Below, piece by piece: positions 1 to 7,415 of a stretch of DNA of 8,854 nt. The stretch's first letter is position 1; each line of letters starts with the position of its first letter. The DNA is from Chitinophagaceae bacterium (GTDB lineage: Bacteria; Bacteroidota; Bacteroidia; Chitinophagales; Chitinophagaceae). The notes beneath the pieces are model-generated. The model was not told where the DNA came from. It ran no database searches and was given only the letters and a program-made list of their open reading frames with translations. The translations under genes and the position numbers were made by a program. The stretch covers positions 1-8,854 of the forward strand of contig PLEB01000256.1 in the NCBI GenBank assembly GCA_003136915.1. The letters run 5' to 3'.

Positions 1-1028
1 ATTCGCCTGATAGCTGCGGTTCCGCGCTGCGCATTATAAAAAGAAGTAGATAATGTTTTGGAGGGATTGATGATTTGTGTGAAAATGGCGATATAGGTAA
101 TAAATCCTTCCGGCTGCAGGGCGAATTTATGGGTCAGAATCATCTGTCCGCCGAAAAAAAGAATACAGCATAATACAATCACACCTAATAATTCAGAGAG
201 CGGTGAAGCCATATCCCGGCGGAAGATCATCTTATTGCGAATATGATTCAGGTAATTATTGACTTTAAAAAATTTGGATTGTAAAAACTTTTCTGCATTA
301 AAGGCTTTAATTACGCGGAGGCCACCCAATGTTTCATCGAGGATCGAGATCAGCGTGCCCAATTGATCCTGCGCAATACCGGACTGTTTTTTTAGCGACC
401 GGCTCACGCGGCCAATGATGAAACCGGTGAGAGGCAACAGTACCAACAGGAATAGGGATAATGGCGGGCTCAGAAATATCAGCGTAAAGAGAATGACCAG
501 GATGGTTACCGGTTCGCGGAACAGGCCCTCGAGCATGCTGATCACACTCCATTCAATTTCATTGATATCATTGCTCATCCTGCTGATCAGGTCACCCTTC
601 CGCTATTCGGTAAAAAATCCGAGCGGAAGTTCAAGGATCTTCGTGTAGAGATCGGCCCGAAGTCTTGTGAGTACGCGGTTGCGCAGTGGCCCCAATACCC
701 TGAAAGACAGATAGAGAAAAAAGTTTTTGAGGAAAATGGATAGGATGATGATAATAGAAATGGCGGCGAGCGCATATGTCGCACCATGTTCCCGGATCAG
801 GATACCCAGGATATATTTAATGTAATTCAGCACGCTGGCTGCCGAAAAGGAAACCTGCGGTGCTGTTTCTGCAATCTTTTCTTTTCCAAACAACAACTGC
901 ATGAAAGGCACGAGCATGCCAAGAGAAACCAGTGAAAACAAAACGGACAGCAGGTTCAGCATGAAATACAGGAATACGTATCGCTTCTGGTCCTGCAGGT
1001 ATTTGAGAATAGTCGAAAATCTTTTCAT
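1..1028 (-). pseudogene. MsbA-like ABC exporter (permease part), interrupted by amber codon, 3' end outside window
   Basis: This is the transmembrane half of a fused permease-ATPase exporter of the MsbA type, which in relatives flips lipid A-core or other lipids across the inner membrane. Reading from the ATG at 1026-1028, helices lie near residues 18-44 and 83-110. After a TAG at codon 142 the same frame stays open to the window edge (codons 143-342), with helices near 170-206, 279-298 and 307-322. It ends at an AQRGTAAIRR segment, which in this family leads into the nucleotide-binding domain; that domain is not in the window. Residues on either side of the stop, FFTE and RKGDLISRMSNDIN, match the family's FFDKQ..G.LLSR region, so the TAG stands where Gln (CAG) is expected. 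Nothing else is degraded, suggesting a recent single-base change or an error. Read literally, the product is 141 residues and non-functional. The exact substrate cannot be told from the sequence. Confidence 0.85.
603..605 (-). other. In-frame amber (TAG) codon within the MsbA-like gene
   Basis: The plus strand reads CTA at these bases, giving TAG on the coding strand at codon 142. The preceding codons read Gly-Phe-Phe-Thr-Glu and the following ones Arg-Lys-Gly-Asp-Leu. A single C-to-T change from CAG would explain it. I translated the downstream frame codon by codon to position 3 and found no further stop and no frameshift. Confidence 0.9.
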
Positions 1029-1154
1029 CCCTGATCTGATTTTGCATCGGGCATGTTTCTTTTAATGACCCGGTGAATTCGCTTCGCTGGTTATTCGCCG
1101 GATCCATTTTATCCGGATGCTGGCTAAACCCGTAAATTTACACTGAAATAGTCA
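1029..1154. promoter_or_regulatory. Divergent intergenic region with inverted repeats
   Basis: These 126 bp separate the minus-strand exporter gene from plus-strand rbfA, so promoters for both directions should lie here. Two symmetrical elements are visible. One is a perfect 10-bp palindrome, GTAAATTTAC, at 1132-1141. The other is a 6-bp inverted repeat, CCGGAT / ATCCGG, at 1098-1103 and 1111-1116 with a 7-nt spacer. Within the palindrome, TAAATTTA (1133-1140) is one base from the Bacteroidota -7 consensus TAnnTTTG, but no TTG sits at the usual distance upstream. The promoter assignment is inference; the repeats are direct observation. Confidence 0.4.
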
Positions 1155-1556
1155 ATGAATATGAAAGAAGGTAAACGACAGAAGCAGGTAAGTGCCTTGT
1201 TGCTTGCAGAATTGAACAAGGTTTTTCAGAAACTCGGACTCAATATGATCCAGGGCGGCATGGTTTCCATCTCATCGGTAAAGATTACGCCCGATCTGTT
1301 TGAAACAAGAATATATCTGAGCTTTTATCAGGTTGCTGACCAACAGGCTGCAATGAAAATGATCGAAGACAAGGCTTGGGAAATTAAGCGTGACCTTGTA
1401 AGTGCTATCAGAAACCAGTTGCGCAGTATGCCACAGTTAACTTTTTATATTGATGATTCCCTGGATTATGTTGAAAAAATGGATGCACTGTTCCGGGAGA
1501 TCAATGAAAACAAAACAAATGGGGCGAACAATCCGAATACAAAACAACCATTTTGA
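1155..1556 (+). CDS. rbfA: Ribosome-binding factor A
   Basis: RbfA is a small KH-fold protein that binds the immature 30S subunit and assists late maturation of the 16S rRNA 5' end, notably in the cold. The 133-residue product has the family pattern throughout: an N-terminal basic stretch with EGKRQKQVSALLLAEL, a central strand pair VSISSVKITPDLFETRIYLSF (residues about 37-57), and the closing MPQLTFYIDDSLDYVEKMD (about 93-111), which matches the usual P-x-L-x-F-x-x-D-x-S signature. The length is normal. Two ATG codons lie close together (1155 and 1161) and either could be the start; no clear Shine-Dalgarno sequence helps. The TGA stop at 1554-1556 overlaps the TTG start of the next gene by 4 nt, which suggests co-translation. 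RbfA is not beside nusA, infB or truB here. Confidence 0.93.
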   Translation: MNMKEGKRQKQVSALLLAELNKVFQKLGLNMIQGGMVSISSVKITPDLFETRIYLSFYQVADQQAAMKMIEDKAWEIKRDLVSAIRNQLRSMPQLTFYIDDSLDYVEKMDALFREINENKTNGANNPNTKQPF

Positions 1557-2770
1557 ATTTCCTGTTTACCTGGCGCTATTTCAAGGCAAAGAAATCCACG
1601 AATGCCATCAATATCATTTCCTGGGTTAGTGTAAGTGCCATCATTTTGGGAACCGCATCATTGATTATCGTTTTGAGCGTTTTCAATGGATTGGAACAAT
1701 TGGTGCAATCCCTTTATTCATCTTTTTATACAGATATTAAGATCAGCGCAGCTAAAGGGAAATTCATTTCAGTTTCGGAAAAAAACCTTGAACAGGTCCG
1801 GCAAATAAATGGTGTCAGCGCTTATTCATTGACGGTAGAAGACAAAGCCCTGCTACAATCCAATAACCTTCAGCCTGTCGTTTTGAAGGGAGTTGACAGC
1901 AATTACGCCCATGTAAATGGCGTTTCGCGGAATATATCCAAGGGAAGCTTTACATTGGGAACCGTAGATCATCCTGCAGCCGTGCTTGGCTCGGGCGTGG
2001 AGAATGCACTTAATCTGGAATCGGACCGGAGCATAATGCCCCTGATGGTTTATGTATTCCGGAACGGCCCGGATATAAACCCGGCTGATCCTCAATCCTC
2101 CGTACGTTCTGCTGAGATCGCGCCCGCAGGAACATTCAGGATACAACAGGATTTTGATAACCAATACGTGATCACTAACCTTCCTTTTCTTCAAAGGATG
2201 TTGGGCCTGGATTCAAACCAATACAGCGCAGTTGAAATTGAATGCAGCAAAACAGTAAAACCTGAGGAAGTGAAGAAAAGACTGGAGGATTTATTTGGAA
2301 ATTCTCTTAAGGTCCAAACGCGTTACGAACAAAACCAGACCTTATTCCAGGTTATGCGTGTAGAAAAATGGGTGATCTATGCCATACTCACGCTGATCCT
2401 GATCGTTGCCGCTTTTAATATCGTGGGTGCGCTAACCATGCTGGTGCTGGAAAAGAAAATGGATATCCAGGTATTGAAAGCAATGGGTGCAGACAACCGC
2501 TTTATTCAACGTATTTTTTTGAACGAGGGTTTGTTATTGGCCCTGCTGGGAGGAGGAGGTGGCATTTTGTTGGCCCTCTTTATGTGCTGGTTACAGGTCA
2601 GGTTTAAACTGGTTCCACTGCAGGGTAATTTTCTGATTGATTATTATCCGGTTAAAATCATTCCGGCCGATCTCCTGCTGGTAGGCGGAACCATACTGAT
2701 TGTGGCACTGCTTGCATCCTGGTTGCCTTCGCGGAAAGCGGCGATGCAGCCTTTTGAGCTGAAAACCTGA
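1553..2770 (+). CDS. LolC/LolE-family (FtsX/MacB-like) ABC transporter permease
   Basis: This is an inner-membrane permease of the type that, with a LolD-like ATPase, extracts lipoproteins or drives mechanotransmission across the envelope. The 405-residue protein has the standard four-helix plan: helix 1 at about 22-45, a large periplasmic MacB-like domain at about 46-270, then helices at 274-299, 323-347 and 372-391. The family motif DIQVLKAMGA (304-313) follows helix 2 as the coupling-helix region, and the end LPSRKAAMQPFELK is typical. The start is the TTG at 1553-1555: the resulting N-terminus, MNFLFTWRYFKAKKSTNAIN, matches the conserved opening of this family, and no closer ATG gives it. 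The TTG overlaps the rbfA stop. No LolD-type ATPase gene is present in the window, so the partner is encoded elsewhere. Assignment as LolC versus LolE, or to lipoprotein transport at all, is by family only. Confidence 0.9.
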   Translation: MNFLFTWRYFKAKKSTNAINIISWVSVSAIILGTASLIIVLSVFNGLEQLVQSLYSSFYTDIKISAAKGKFISVSEKNLEQVRQINGVSAYSLTVEDKALLQSNNLQPVVLKGVDSNYAHVNGVSRNISKGSFTLGTVDHPAAVLGSGVENALNLESDRSIMPLMVYVFRNGPDINPADPQSSVRSAEIAPAGTFRIQQDFDNQYVITNLPFLQRMLGLDSNQYSAVEIECSKTVKPEEVKKRLEDLFGNSLKVQTRYEQNQTLFQVMRVEKWVIYAILTLILIVAAFNIVGALTMLVLEKKMDIQVLKAMGADNRFIQRIFLNEGLLLALLGGGGGILLALFMCWLQVRFKLVPLQGNFLIDYYPVKIIPADLLLVGGTILIVALLASWLPSRKAAMQPFELKT

Positions 2771-3218
2771 ATCACGTGGAATGCCTTCATCAAGTTCTCC
2801 ACCCTTGCGCAGGGAAATACAATATTTGATTCCTTATTGAGTTTTTTAATAAGTGCAGCGCCGATGGCGGTACGTATTCCCTGACCAGGGGATCTGATGG
2901 GATACGGATTCCGGGGGAGGTATTCATAGGTTGCAGTATGCTACTGTAACCGGGAATAATGAACAAGCATGCCAGGCAATGGCTCGTAAATCAGCCATAA
3001 TTGATTTTCCGTGCAGGCCGCAAGCCATTGGAATTTATTTACAGTTGTCCCGGAACATATTAAACTTTTGTTCTAACTTGCTTGTTCAAACGCTCAGTGA
3101 CATTATACTTTGCTAGTCCCATTATCCTGATTATCAACAACCTAACCTAACTGATTTAAATGGGAGATAAGGCTTAATCGAGGCAACGCAAAAATTCAAT
3201 TAATGTAAACCGAGGTAC
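2771..3218. other. 448-bp stretch without a convincing gene
   Basis: No protein family could be recognised here. On the minus strand one frame is free of stops from 2940 back to 2647, the last part running antisense to the permease gene. It reads in a coding-like way (for example GQGIRTAIGAALIKKLNKES) but has no good start, and a TAG lies immediately upstream at 2941-2943. A 61-codon plus-strand frame at 2931-3116 has no recognisable domain and overlaps the promoter candidate at 3082-3112. A short near-palindrome, ATTCCCTGACCAGGGGAT, lies around 2876-2893. The region could hold a degraded gene, a small RNA or simply a long leader for the next gene; none of these is demonstrated. Confidence 0.4.
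3082..3112 (+). promoter_or_regulatory. Candidate Bacteroidota-type promoter for the WecA-like gene
   Basis: TTG at 3082-3084 and TATACTTTG at 3104-3112 are separated by 19 bp, close to the TTG-(about 19-20)-TAnnTTTG arrangement recognised by the primary sigma factor of Bacteroidota. The second element has one extra base between TA and TTTG, so the match is imperfect. It lies about 106 bp upstream of the ATG at 3219, implying a leader of roughly 100 nt. Confidence 0.35.
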
Positions 3219-4352
3219 ATGTTTGACGTATTACTTTCCCTGTCCATTTCATTTACGATCACTTTTCTGGCCATTCCTGTAATCATTAATGTTGCAGAAA
3301 TGAAAAAACTGTTTGATGTTCCGGATGCCCGGAAGATCCATCAGGTAGCCATCACTCCTCTGGGTGGTATCGGTATTTTTGCAGGGTTTGTTTTTGGTTG
3401 TTTGCTGACTATCAATTTTAAATACTCCTCCGAGTTCCAATATTTTATTGCAGCCACCATGGTCATTTTCTTTTTGGGACTGAAGGATGATATCCTCGTC
3501 ATTTCCCCGATAAAGAAATTTATCGGACAGGTGCTTGCCGCTTTTTTGATTATTTATTACGGCAGGATCCAGATACGAAGCATGCACGGATTTTTTGGAA
3601 TTCATGAACTGCCTGAGATGTTTAGTTTACTCATCTCTTATTTTTCCGTGATTGTAATTATTAATTCTTTCAATCTGATTGATGGCGTGGATGGCCTGGC
3701 CGGCACCCTGGGATTAATGTCTTCTGCTCTTTTCGGAATTTATTTTCTCAGCAAGGGAATGGCTCCATATTATACCCTGGCATTTTCTCTTTTTGGGAGC
3801 CTGCTGGCTTTTTTGATATTCAATTTTCAACCTGCGAAAATATTTATGGGGGACACGGGATCCCTGCTCATAGGCGTGATCAATGCAATACTGGCGTTAA
3901 AATTTATTGATCCGGGAAACGGACCTGAATTTAGTACGCCCATGGTCTCATCTCCCGCTATTGGCTTTACTATCCTGATGATTCCGCTGCTGGACACCCT
4001 CCGTGTTTTTGCGATTAGAATTTTCAAACGCCGTTCGCCATTCAGCCCTGACAGAAATCACATCCATCATCTGCTCCTTGACCGCGGGCTCTCTCATCGA
4101 ACCATCACCTTATTGCTGGTGGCTATTAATGTAAGTATGGTCGTTTTTGTTTATATGGCCCGTTCCCTGGGTTGCACCATCCTGATTCTTTCCGTTATCG
4201 CCCTGTTCTTTGCATTCATTGGAGTGGCCTATTACTCCCGGCCCCATGATCCGCTGGCCTGGGCGCCCGATCTGCAGGATAATAATGAAAAGGTAAAAGA
4301 ATCGAAATTGGTTACCTTTATCCGAGATAGTATGCTCGAACAAAAAAATTAA
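3219..4352 (+). CDS. WecA/TagO-type undecaprenyl-phosphate glycosyl-1-phosphate transferase (MraY family)
   Basis: This multi-pass inner-membrane enzyme transfers a sugar-1-phosphate, usually GlcNAc-1-P from UDP-GlcNAc, onto undecaprenyl phosphate, starting O-antigen, capsule or other envelope glycans. The 377-residue protein carries the family's signatures in order: PDARKIHQVAITPLGG (35-50), the metal-binding Asp pair LKDD (D90, D91), NSFNLIDGVDGLAG (N149, N152, D155, D158), FMGDTGS (209-214, D212) and the nucleotide-binding HIHH (281-284). About ten or eleven hydrophobic helices are evident. The HIHH motif and the PDARKIH loop favour the WecA/TagO branch over MraY proper, which makes lipid I. 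The exact sugar is not predictable from sequence. The ATG at 3219 is preceded by GAGG (3212-3215), an unusually clear ribosome-binding element for this window. The tail after about residue 350 is charged and presumably cytoplasmic. Confidence 0.9.
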   Translation: MFDVLLSLSISFTITFLAIPVIINVAEMKKLFDVPDARKIHQVAITPLGGIGIFAGFVFGCLLTINFKYSSEFQYFIAATMVIFFLGLKDDILVISPIKKFIGQVLAAFLIIYYGRIQIRSMHGFFGIHELPEMFSLLISYFSVIVIINSFNLIDGVDGLAGTLGLMSSALFGIYFLSKGMAPYYTLAFSLFGSLLAFLIFNFQPAKIFMGDTGSLLIGVINAILALKFIDPGNGPEFSTPMVSSPAIGFTILMIPLLDTLRVFAIRIFKRRSPFSPDRNHIHHLLLDRGLSHRTITLLLVAINVSMVVFVYMARSLGCTILILSVIALFFAFIGVAYYSRPHDPLAWAPDLQDNNEKVKESKLVTFIRDSMLEQKN

Positions 4353-4406
4353 TGCCCGGACCTATCAATGCCGGTTGAACACCCATCCCAATAAGAATTA
4401 TCGTTT

Positions 4407-4970
4407 ATGACTGATGAATTATCACTCATTGTGGAGGTTGCCCGCGAATCCATGATCAAGGCCATCAATCACCTCGAAAATGAACTGATCCGGATCCGTG
4501 CGGGGAAAGCAAATCCTCAAATGCTGGAAGGCCTTACGGTGGACTATTACGGAACGCTTACGGCATTGAACCAGGTTGCAAATGTATCGGTATTGGATGC
4601 GCGGACCTTAACCATTCAACCCTGGGAAAAAAATATGTTACAGCCTATTGAACGCGCGATCCTCAATGCTAACCTGGGCGTGACACCGCAGAATGATGGT
4701 AATAGCATACGAATTTTCATGCCACCGCTCACGGAAGAAAGGAGAAGGGAATTTGTAAAGCGTGCTTTTGGGGAAGGCGAGCAAACCCGCATCGCCATCA
4801 GAAGTATTCGCCGCGAAGCCATTGAGCAGGTAAAAAAATTACAAAAGGAAGGATTGAGTGAGGATCTGACCAAGGATGCAGAGAAGCAAATACAGGACCT
4901 TACTGATCAGCATATAGGCCTTGTAGAAAAGCACCTTACCGCGAAAGAGAAAGAAATTATGTCCGTTTAA
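4407..4970 (+). CDS. frr: Ribosome recycling factor
   Basis: RRF splits post-termination ribosomes together with EF-G. The 187-residue length is standard. Recognisable blocks are RAGKANP (31-37, the family's R-T/A-G-R/K-A-x-P), VDYYGTLTALNQVANVSV, the LTIQPWEKNMLQPIERAI strand-helix, TEERRREFVKRA, and the domain-I helix around SIRREAIEQVKKLQKEGLSED. It ends in the coiled helix with IQDLTDQHIGLVEKHL. The start ATG at 4407 gives the usual N-terminus, with no Shine-Dalgarno element visible. In many bacteria frr follows pyrH; here it follows a WecA-like gene with a 54-bp gap. The stop codon overlaps the left arm of a possible hairpin (4962-4986). Confidence 0.96.
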   Translation: MTDELSLIVEVARESMIKAINHLENELIRIRAGKANPQMLEGLTVDYYGTLTALNQVANVSVLDARTLTIQPWEKNMLQPIERAILNANLGVTPQNDGNSIRIFMPPLTEERRREFVKRAFGEGEQTRIAIRSIRREAIEQVKKLQKEGLSEDLTKDAEKQIQDLTDQHIGLVEKHLTAKEKEIMSV

Positions 4971-4986
4971 CCCCCCCGGAAACGGA
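4962..4986 (+). terminator. Possible terminator hairpin at the end of frr
   Basis: TCCGTTT (4962-4968) and AAACGGA (4980-4986) form a perfect 7-bp inverted repeat around an 11-nt loop that includes a run of seven C. The left arm lies in the last frr codons. The following sequence, TTGAATTGGTAGTTTTG, is only weakly T-rich, so intrinsic termination is uncertain. Confidence 0.35.
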
Positions 4987-5000
4987 TTGAATTGGTAGTT

Positions 5001-5028
5001 TTGTCCTGAGATCGAAAATGCTATTTTG
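5001..5028 (+). promoter_or_regulatory. Candidate promoter for mscL
   Basis: TTG (5001-5003) and TATTTTG (5022-5028) are separated by 18 bp. This resembles the Bacteroidota -33/-7 arrangement, although the second element is one base shorter than TAnnTTTG. It lies 27 bp before the mscL ATG and just after the possible frr terminator, which would make mscL its own transcription unit. Confidence 0.4.
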
Positions 5029-5055
5029 ATTCTTTAAAACTAAAAACAACAAGCT

Positions 5056-5424
5056 ATGGGCATGCTTAAAGAATTCCGCGACTTCGCGTTGCGGGGAAAC
5101 GTAGTGGATCTTGCCGTTGCAGTTATCATCGGTGCTGCTTTTGGCACCATCGTGTCTTCCCTGGTTGACGATCTGATTACGCCTTTGTTGTTAACACCTG
5201 CATTAAAGGCCGCCAATGCCCAGGACCTGGATAAGCTGATGTGGGGAACGATGAGGTACGGAAAATTCTTGTCGGCCATAATCAAATTCGCCATCATCGC
5301 CTTTATTTTGTTCCTTATCGTTAAGGCCATGAAAAGTTTTGAAAGGAAAACAATTCCACCTGCTAAAGAACCTTCCAGTACAGATAAGCTACTCATGGAA
5401 ATCAGAGATGAACTAAAAAAGTAG
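5056..5424 (+). CDS. mscL: Large-conductance mechanosensitive channel MscL
   Basis: MscL is a homopentameric inner-membrane channel that opens under membrane tension and releases solutes during hypo-osmotic shock. The 122-residue protein begins with the conserved N-terminal helix (MGMLKEFRDFALRGNVVDLAV). The pore-lining TM1 follows at about 15-43, containing VIIGAAFGTIVSSLVDDLITP. A short periplasmic loop (44-69) comes next, then TM2 (about 70-91) and the C-terminal bundle helix LLMEIRDELKK. Length and layout are normal. The gene ends with TAG at the expected C-terminus, which argues that TAG is read as stop in this organism. No close functional partner is adjacent. Confidence 0.96.
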   Translation: MGMLKEFRDFALRGNVVDLAVAVIIGAAFGTIVSSLVDDLITPLLLTPALKAANAQDLDKLMWGTMRYGKFLSAIIKFAIIAFILFLIVKAMKSFERKTIPPAKEPSSTDKLLMEIRDELKK

Positions 5425-5518
5425 TGGCTGCCCTTCCATTGAAATGATTCACTGAAAATCAGATTGCCTAAGTTGGAGAAGATCAGGAGCAGTTCATTAT
5501 TGACTAATTTTTAATACG

Positions 5519-6457
5519 ATGAAAAAGACTTTAATTGCTTTCGCGGCATTCGTGTGTGCATTGACCAGTTTTGCCCAGGACAAAACAGTTCAGGAACTGC
5601 AAAAAGATGCCTCCCAAAGCATTCAGAAAGATCCCAAGGATACCATTCCACAAATATGGAAGAAAGGCTTATTGTTGAATTTTATTCTTAACCAGGCCTC
5701 GCAAAGTAACTGGGCAGCCGGTGGCGAGAAATCTTCATTGGCGCTTAACACGACGTTTCATGGCTATGCTTTTTATAAAAAAGACAGAAATTCCTGGGAC
5801 AATACCCTGGACCTTGCCTATGGTTTTGTGAAGACCACCAGCCTGGGCAGCCGGAAATCAGATGACAGGATAGACATTCTCTCAAAGTACGGTTATGAGA
5901 TTGCCAAGAGCTGGTATATCAGCGGTCTGCTGAATGTAAAATCGCAGTTTGCCCCGGGATATGCATATCCGGTTGATAAGGGGAGGGTGTTGACATCCGA
6001 TTTCTTTGCCCCTGGATATATATTATTGTCGCCCGGCATAAACTATAAACCTAATGATGCATTTTCGGTTTTTGTTTCTCCTGTAACTGCAAGGTGGATC
6101 ATCGTCCGGAATGATTCCCTCGCGAGTGTCGGCGCATTTGGTGTTGATTCAGGAAAAAACTCCAAGATTGAAATAGGTGCCTATGCAACGATTTCATATA
6201 CCCAGAAGTTAGGTACAGCTTCTGTTTATACCGGACGTCTCGATCTTTTCTCTAATTATGGGCGGAAGCCGCAGGATGTGGATGTGTCCATGACCAACCT
6301 GCTGGCTGTAAAAATAACGAGCATTTTTTCCATGACTTTTTCTTTTAACCTCATCTATGATAATGATGTGAAGCAGGTAAAGGCTGACGGCACCACCGGT
6401 GGCGCAGCTTTGCAGGTGCAGGAGTTGTTGGGGATTGGGATTGCCATTAAGATTTGA
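5519..6457 (+). CDS. DUF3078 family outer-membrane beta-barrel protein
   Basis: The 312-residue product starts with a clear signal peptide (MKK, a hydrophobic core, then SFAQ; likely cleavage after Ala19). The mature protein has a short linker rich in Gln, Lys and Asp, then alternating hydrophobic strands ending LLGIGIAIKI, as expected for an outer-membrane barrel. The segment LNQASQSNWAAGGEKSS (about 57-73) matches the opening of DUF3078, a family largely confined to Bacteroidota whose function is unknown. The Cys at position 13 lies inside the hydrophobic core and is not a convincing lipobox. The gene lies 94 bp after mscL and 118 bp before scpA. The assignment is by family resemblance; no substrate or role can be given. 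Confidence 0.8.
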   Translation: MKKTLIAFAAFVCALTSFAQDKTVQELQKDASQSIQKDPKDTIPQIWKKGLLLNFILNQASQSNWAAGGEKSSLALNTTFHGYAFYKKDRNSWDNTLDLAYGFVKTTSLGSRKSDDRIDILSKYGYEIAKSWYISGLLNVKSQFAPGYAYPVDKGRVLTSDFFAPGYILLSPGINYKPNDAFSVFVSPVTARWIIVRNDSLASVGAFGVDSGKNSKIEIGAYATISYTQKLGTASVYTGRLDLFSNYGRKPQDVDVSMTNLLAVKITSIFSMTFSFNLIYDNDVKQVKADGTTGGAALQVQELLGIGIAIKI

Positions 6458-6480
6458 TTTTTATTACCATGAATGGATTT

Positions 6481-6520
6481 GTTGACGGTTGACGGACTTC
6501 ATAGTGAAATAAATGTTCAC
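6481..6520 (+). repeat. Tandem 7-mer and small inverted repeat upstream of scpA
   Basis: GTTGACG occurs twice back to back (6481-6487 and 6488-6494). It is followed by the 5-bp inverted repeat GTGAA / TTCAC (6504-6508 and 6516-6520). They lie in the 118-bp gap between the DUF3078 gene and scpA. An operator role is possible but unsupported; the repeats are short enough to arise by chance. Confidence 0.4.
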
Positions 6521-6551
6521 AACCTCCTCCCACTTCATATGCTTTTTTATG

Positions 6552-6559
6552 TATCCTTG
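6552..6559 (+). promoter_or_regulatory. Weak -7-like element before scpA
   Basis: TATCCTTG differs by one base from the Bacteroidota -7 consensus TAnnTTTG and lies 16 bp before the scpA start. No TTG is found at the expected distance upstream, so this is only a weak candidate. Confidence 0.2.
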
Positions 6560-6575
6560 TAATTAAAGCGTAAGC

Positions 6576-7340
6576 ATGCCCAATCCCGAATCGTATCAGA
6601 TTAAATTGTCGCAGTTTGAAGGGCCATTCGACCTGTTACTTTTTTTTATTGAAAGGGATGAACTGGACATATATAATGTTCCCATTCATCAGTTGATCAG
6701 GGATTTTCTGAATTTCGTTCATTCCCAGGAAACGCTGAATATTGAATTGAGCAGTGAATTTATTTTGTTTGTCTCCACCCTGATGCGGATCAAAGCCAGG
6801 ATGCTGCTGCCGAGGAAAGAGCTGGATGAACAGGGTAATGAAATTGATCCCCGCCAGGAACTGATCAACAAAGTACTGGAGTATAAGCGCTTTAAGGAAG
6901 CTGCCATGCATCTTGCAGATTTGGAAGCGCAGCGAATGCTGATGGTGAGGCGGGGCAACCTTTTCAAAGAACTGGTCCAGATTGGTGAAGCGTCAGGAGA
7001 AGGAACCGAGATCCAGTCCCTTACGCTTTTCAAGCTGATGAAAACCTTTGAGAAGGTCATGCTGCGGATCCAGGAGCGGGATAATCGTCCCACGCATACA
7101 GTCATTCAATATACATATAGCATGGAGGAAAGCCGGTCGCAGATGATTGACCTGGTCAGCAGGGAAAGGTCCGTTCCTTTTGCAAACATCCTCAGCAGCT
7201 GCGAGAACCGCCTTCATGTCATTTTTCTTTTCCTTTCCATACTCGAGCTCGTGCAGGAAGGTTTCATGCATATTCTCATAGGCGAAGGGATGAATAATTT
7301 CATTCTGGAATACAATGAATCCATAGAAACTAAAATCTGA
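6576..7340 (+). CDS. scpA: Segregation and condensation protein A
   Basis: ScpA is the kleisin subunit of the SMC-ScpAB condensin: it bridges the SMC heads and recruits ScpB to organise and segregate the chromosome. The 254-residue protein shows FEGPFDLLLFFIERDELDIY (14-33), the hallmark N-terminal SMC-neck-binding helix. Next comes SSEFILFVSTLMRIKARMLLP (59-79), then DPRQELINKVLEYKRFKEAA (91-110). A polar middle linker leads to a C-terminal winged helix around 180-245 (SRERSVPFANILSSCENRLHVIFLFLSILELVQEG). Length and domain order are normal. The start ATG at 6576 gives the expected N-terminus. scpB and smc are not in the window. The pirin gene follows after 75 bp and may be cotranscribed. 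Confidence 0.93.
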   Translation: MPNPESYQIKLSQFEGPFDLLLFFIERDELDIYNVPIHQLIRDFLNFVHSQETLNIELSSEFILFVSTLMRIKARMLLPRKELDEQGNEIDPRQELINKVLEYKRFKEAAMHLADLEAQRMLMVRRGNLFKELVQIGEASGEGTEIQSLTLFKLMKTFEKVMLRIQERDNRPTHTVIQYTYSMEESRSQMIDLVSRERSVPFANILSSCENRLHVIFLFLSILELVQEGFMHILIGEGMNNFILEYNESIETKI

Positions 7341-7415
7341 CAGTTTAAGGTCAAAATGTCCATATTCCGTTACGGCACACTAATTGATGTTTACACATTG
7401 ATTAAAATAACGGAT

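Noticed and set aside
603..605. TAG reassigned to an amino acid in this organism
   Set aside because: mscL in the same window ends in TAG exactly at the family's normal C-terminus, so TAG is read as stop here. Local suppression is not excluded.
415..648. Plus-strand ORF over the exporter gene
   Set aside because: It lies antisense to a frame that clearly encodes MsbA-like helices, so it is a shadow.
2931..3116. 61-codon plus-strand ORF in the gap after the permease gene
   Set aside because: It has no recognisable domain, no ribosome-binding element and overlaps the best promoter candidate for the next gene. It is most likely chance.
4353..4406. Possible terminator between the WecA-like gene and frr
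   Set aside because: Only a 4-5 bp CCGG-based pairing and an imperfect AATGCC direct repeat are present, with no T-run. This is too weak to call.
7356..7415. Upstream ATG giving a 258-residue pirin
   Set aside because: The extra 20 residues do not match the family, and the ATG at 7416 gives the typical N-terminus and length.
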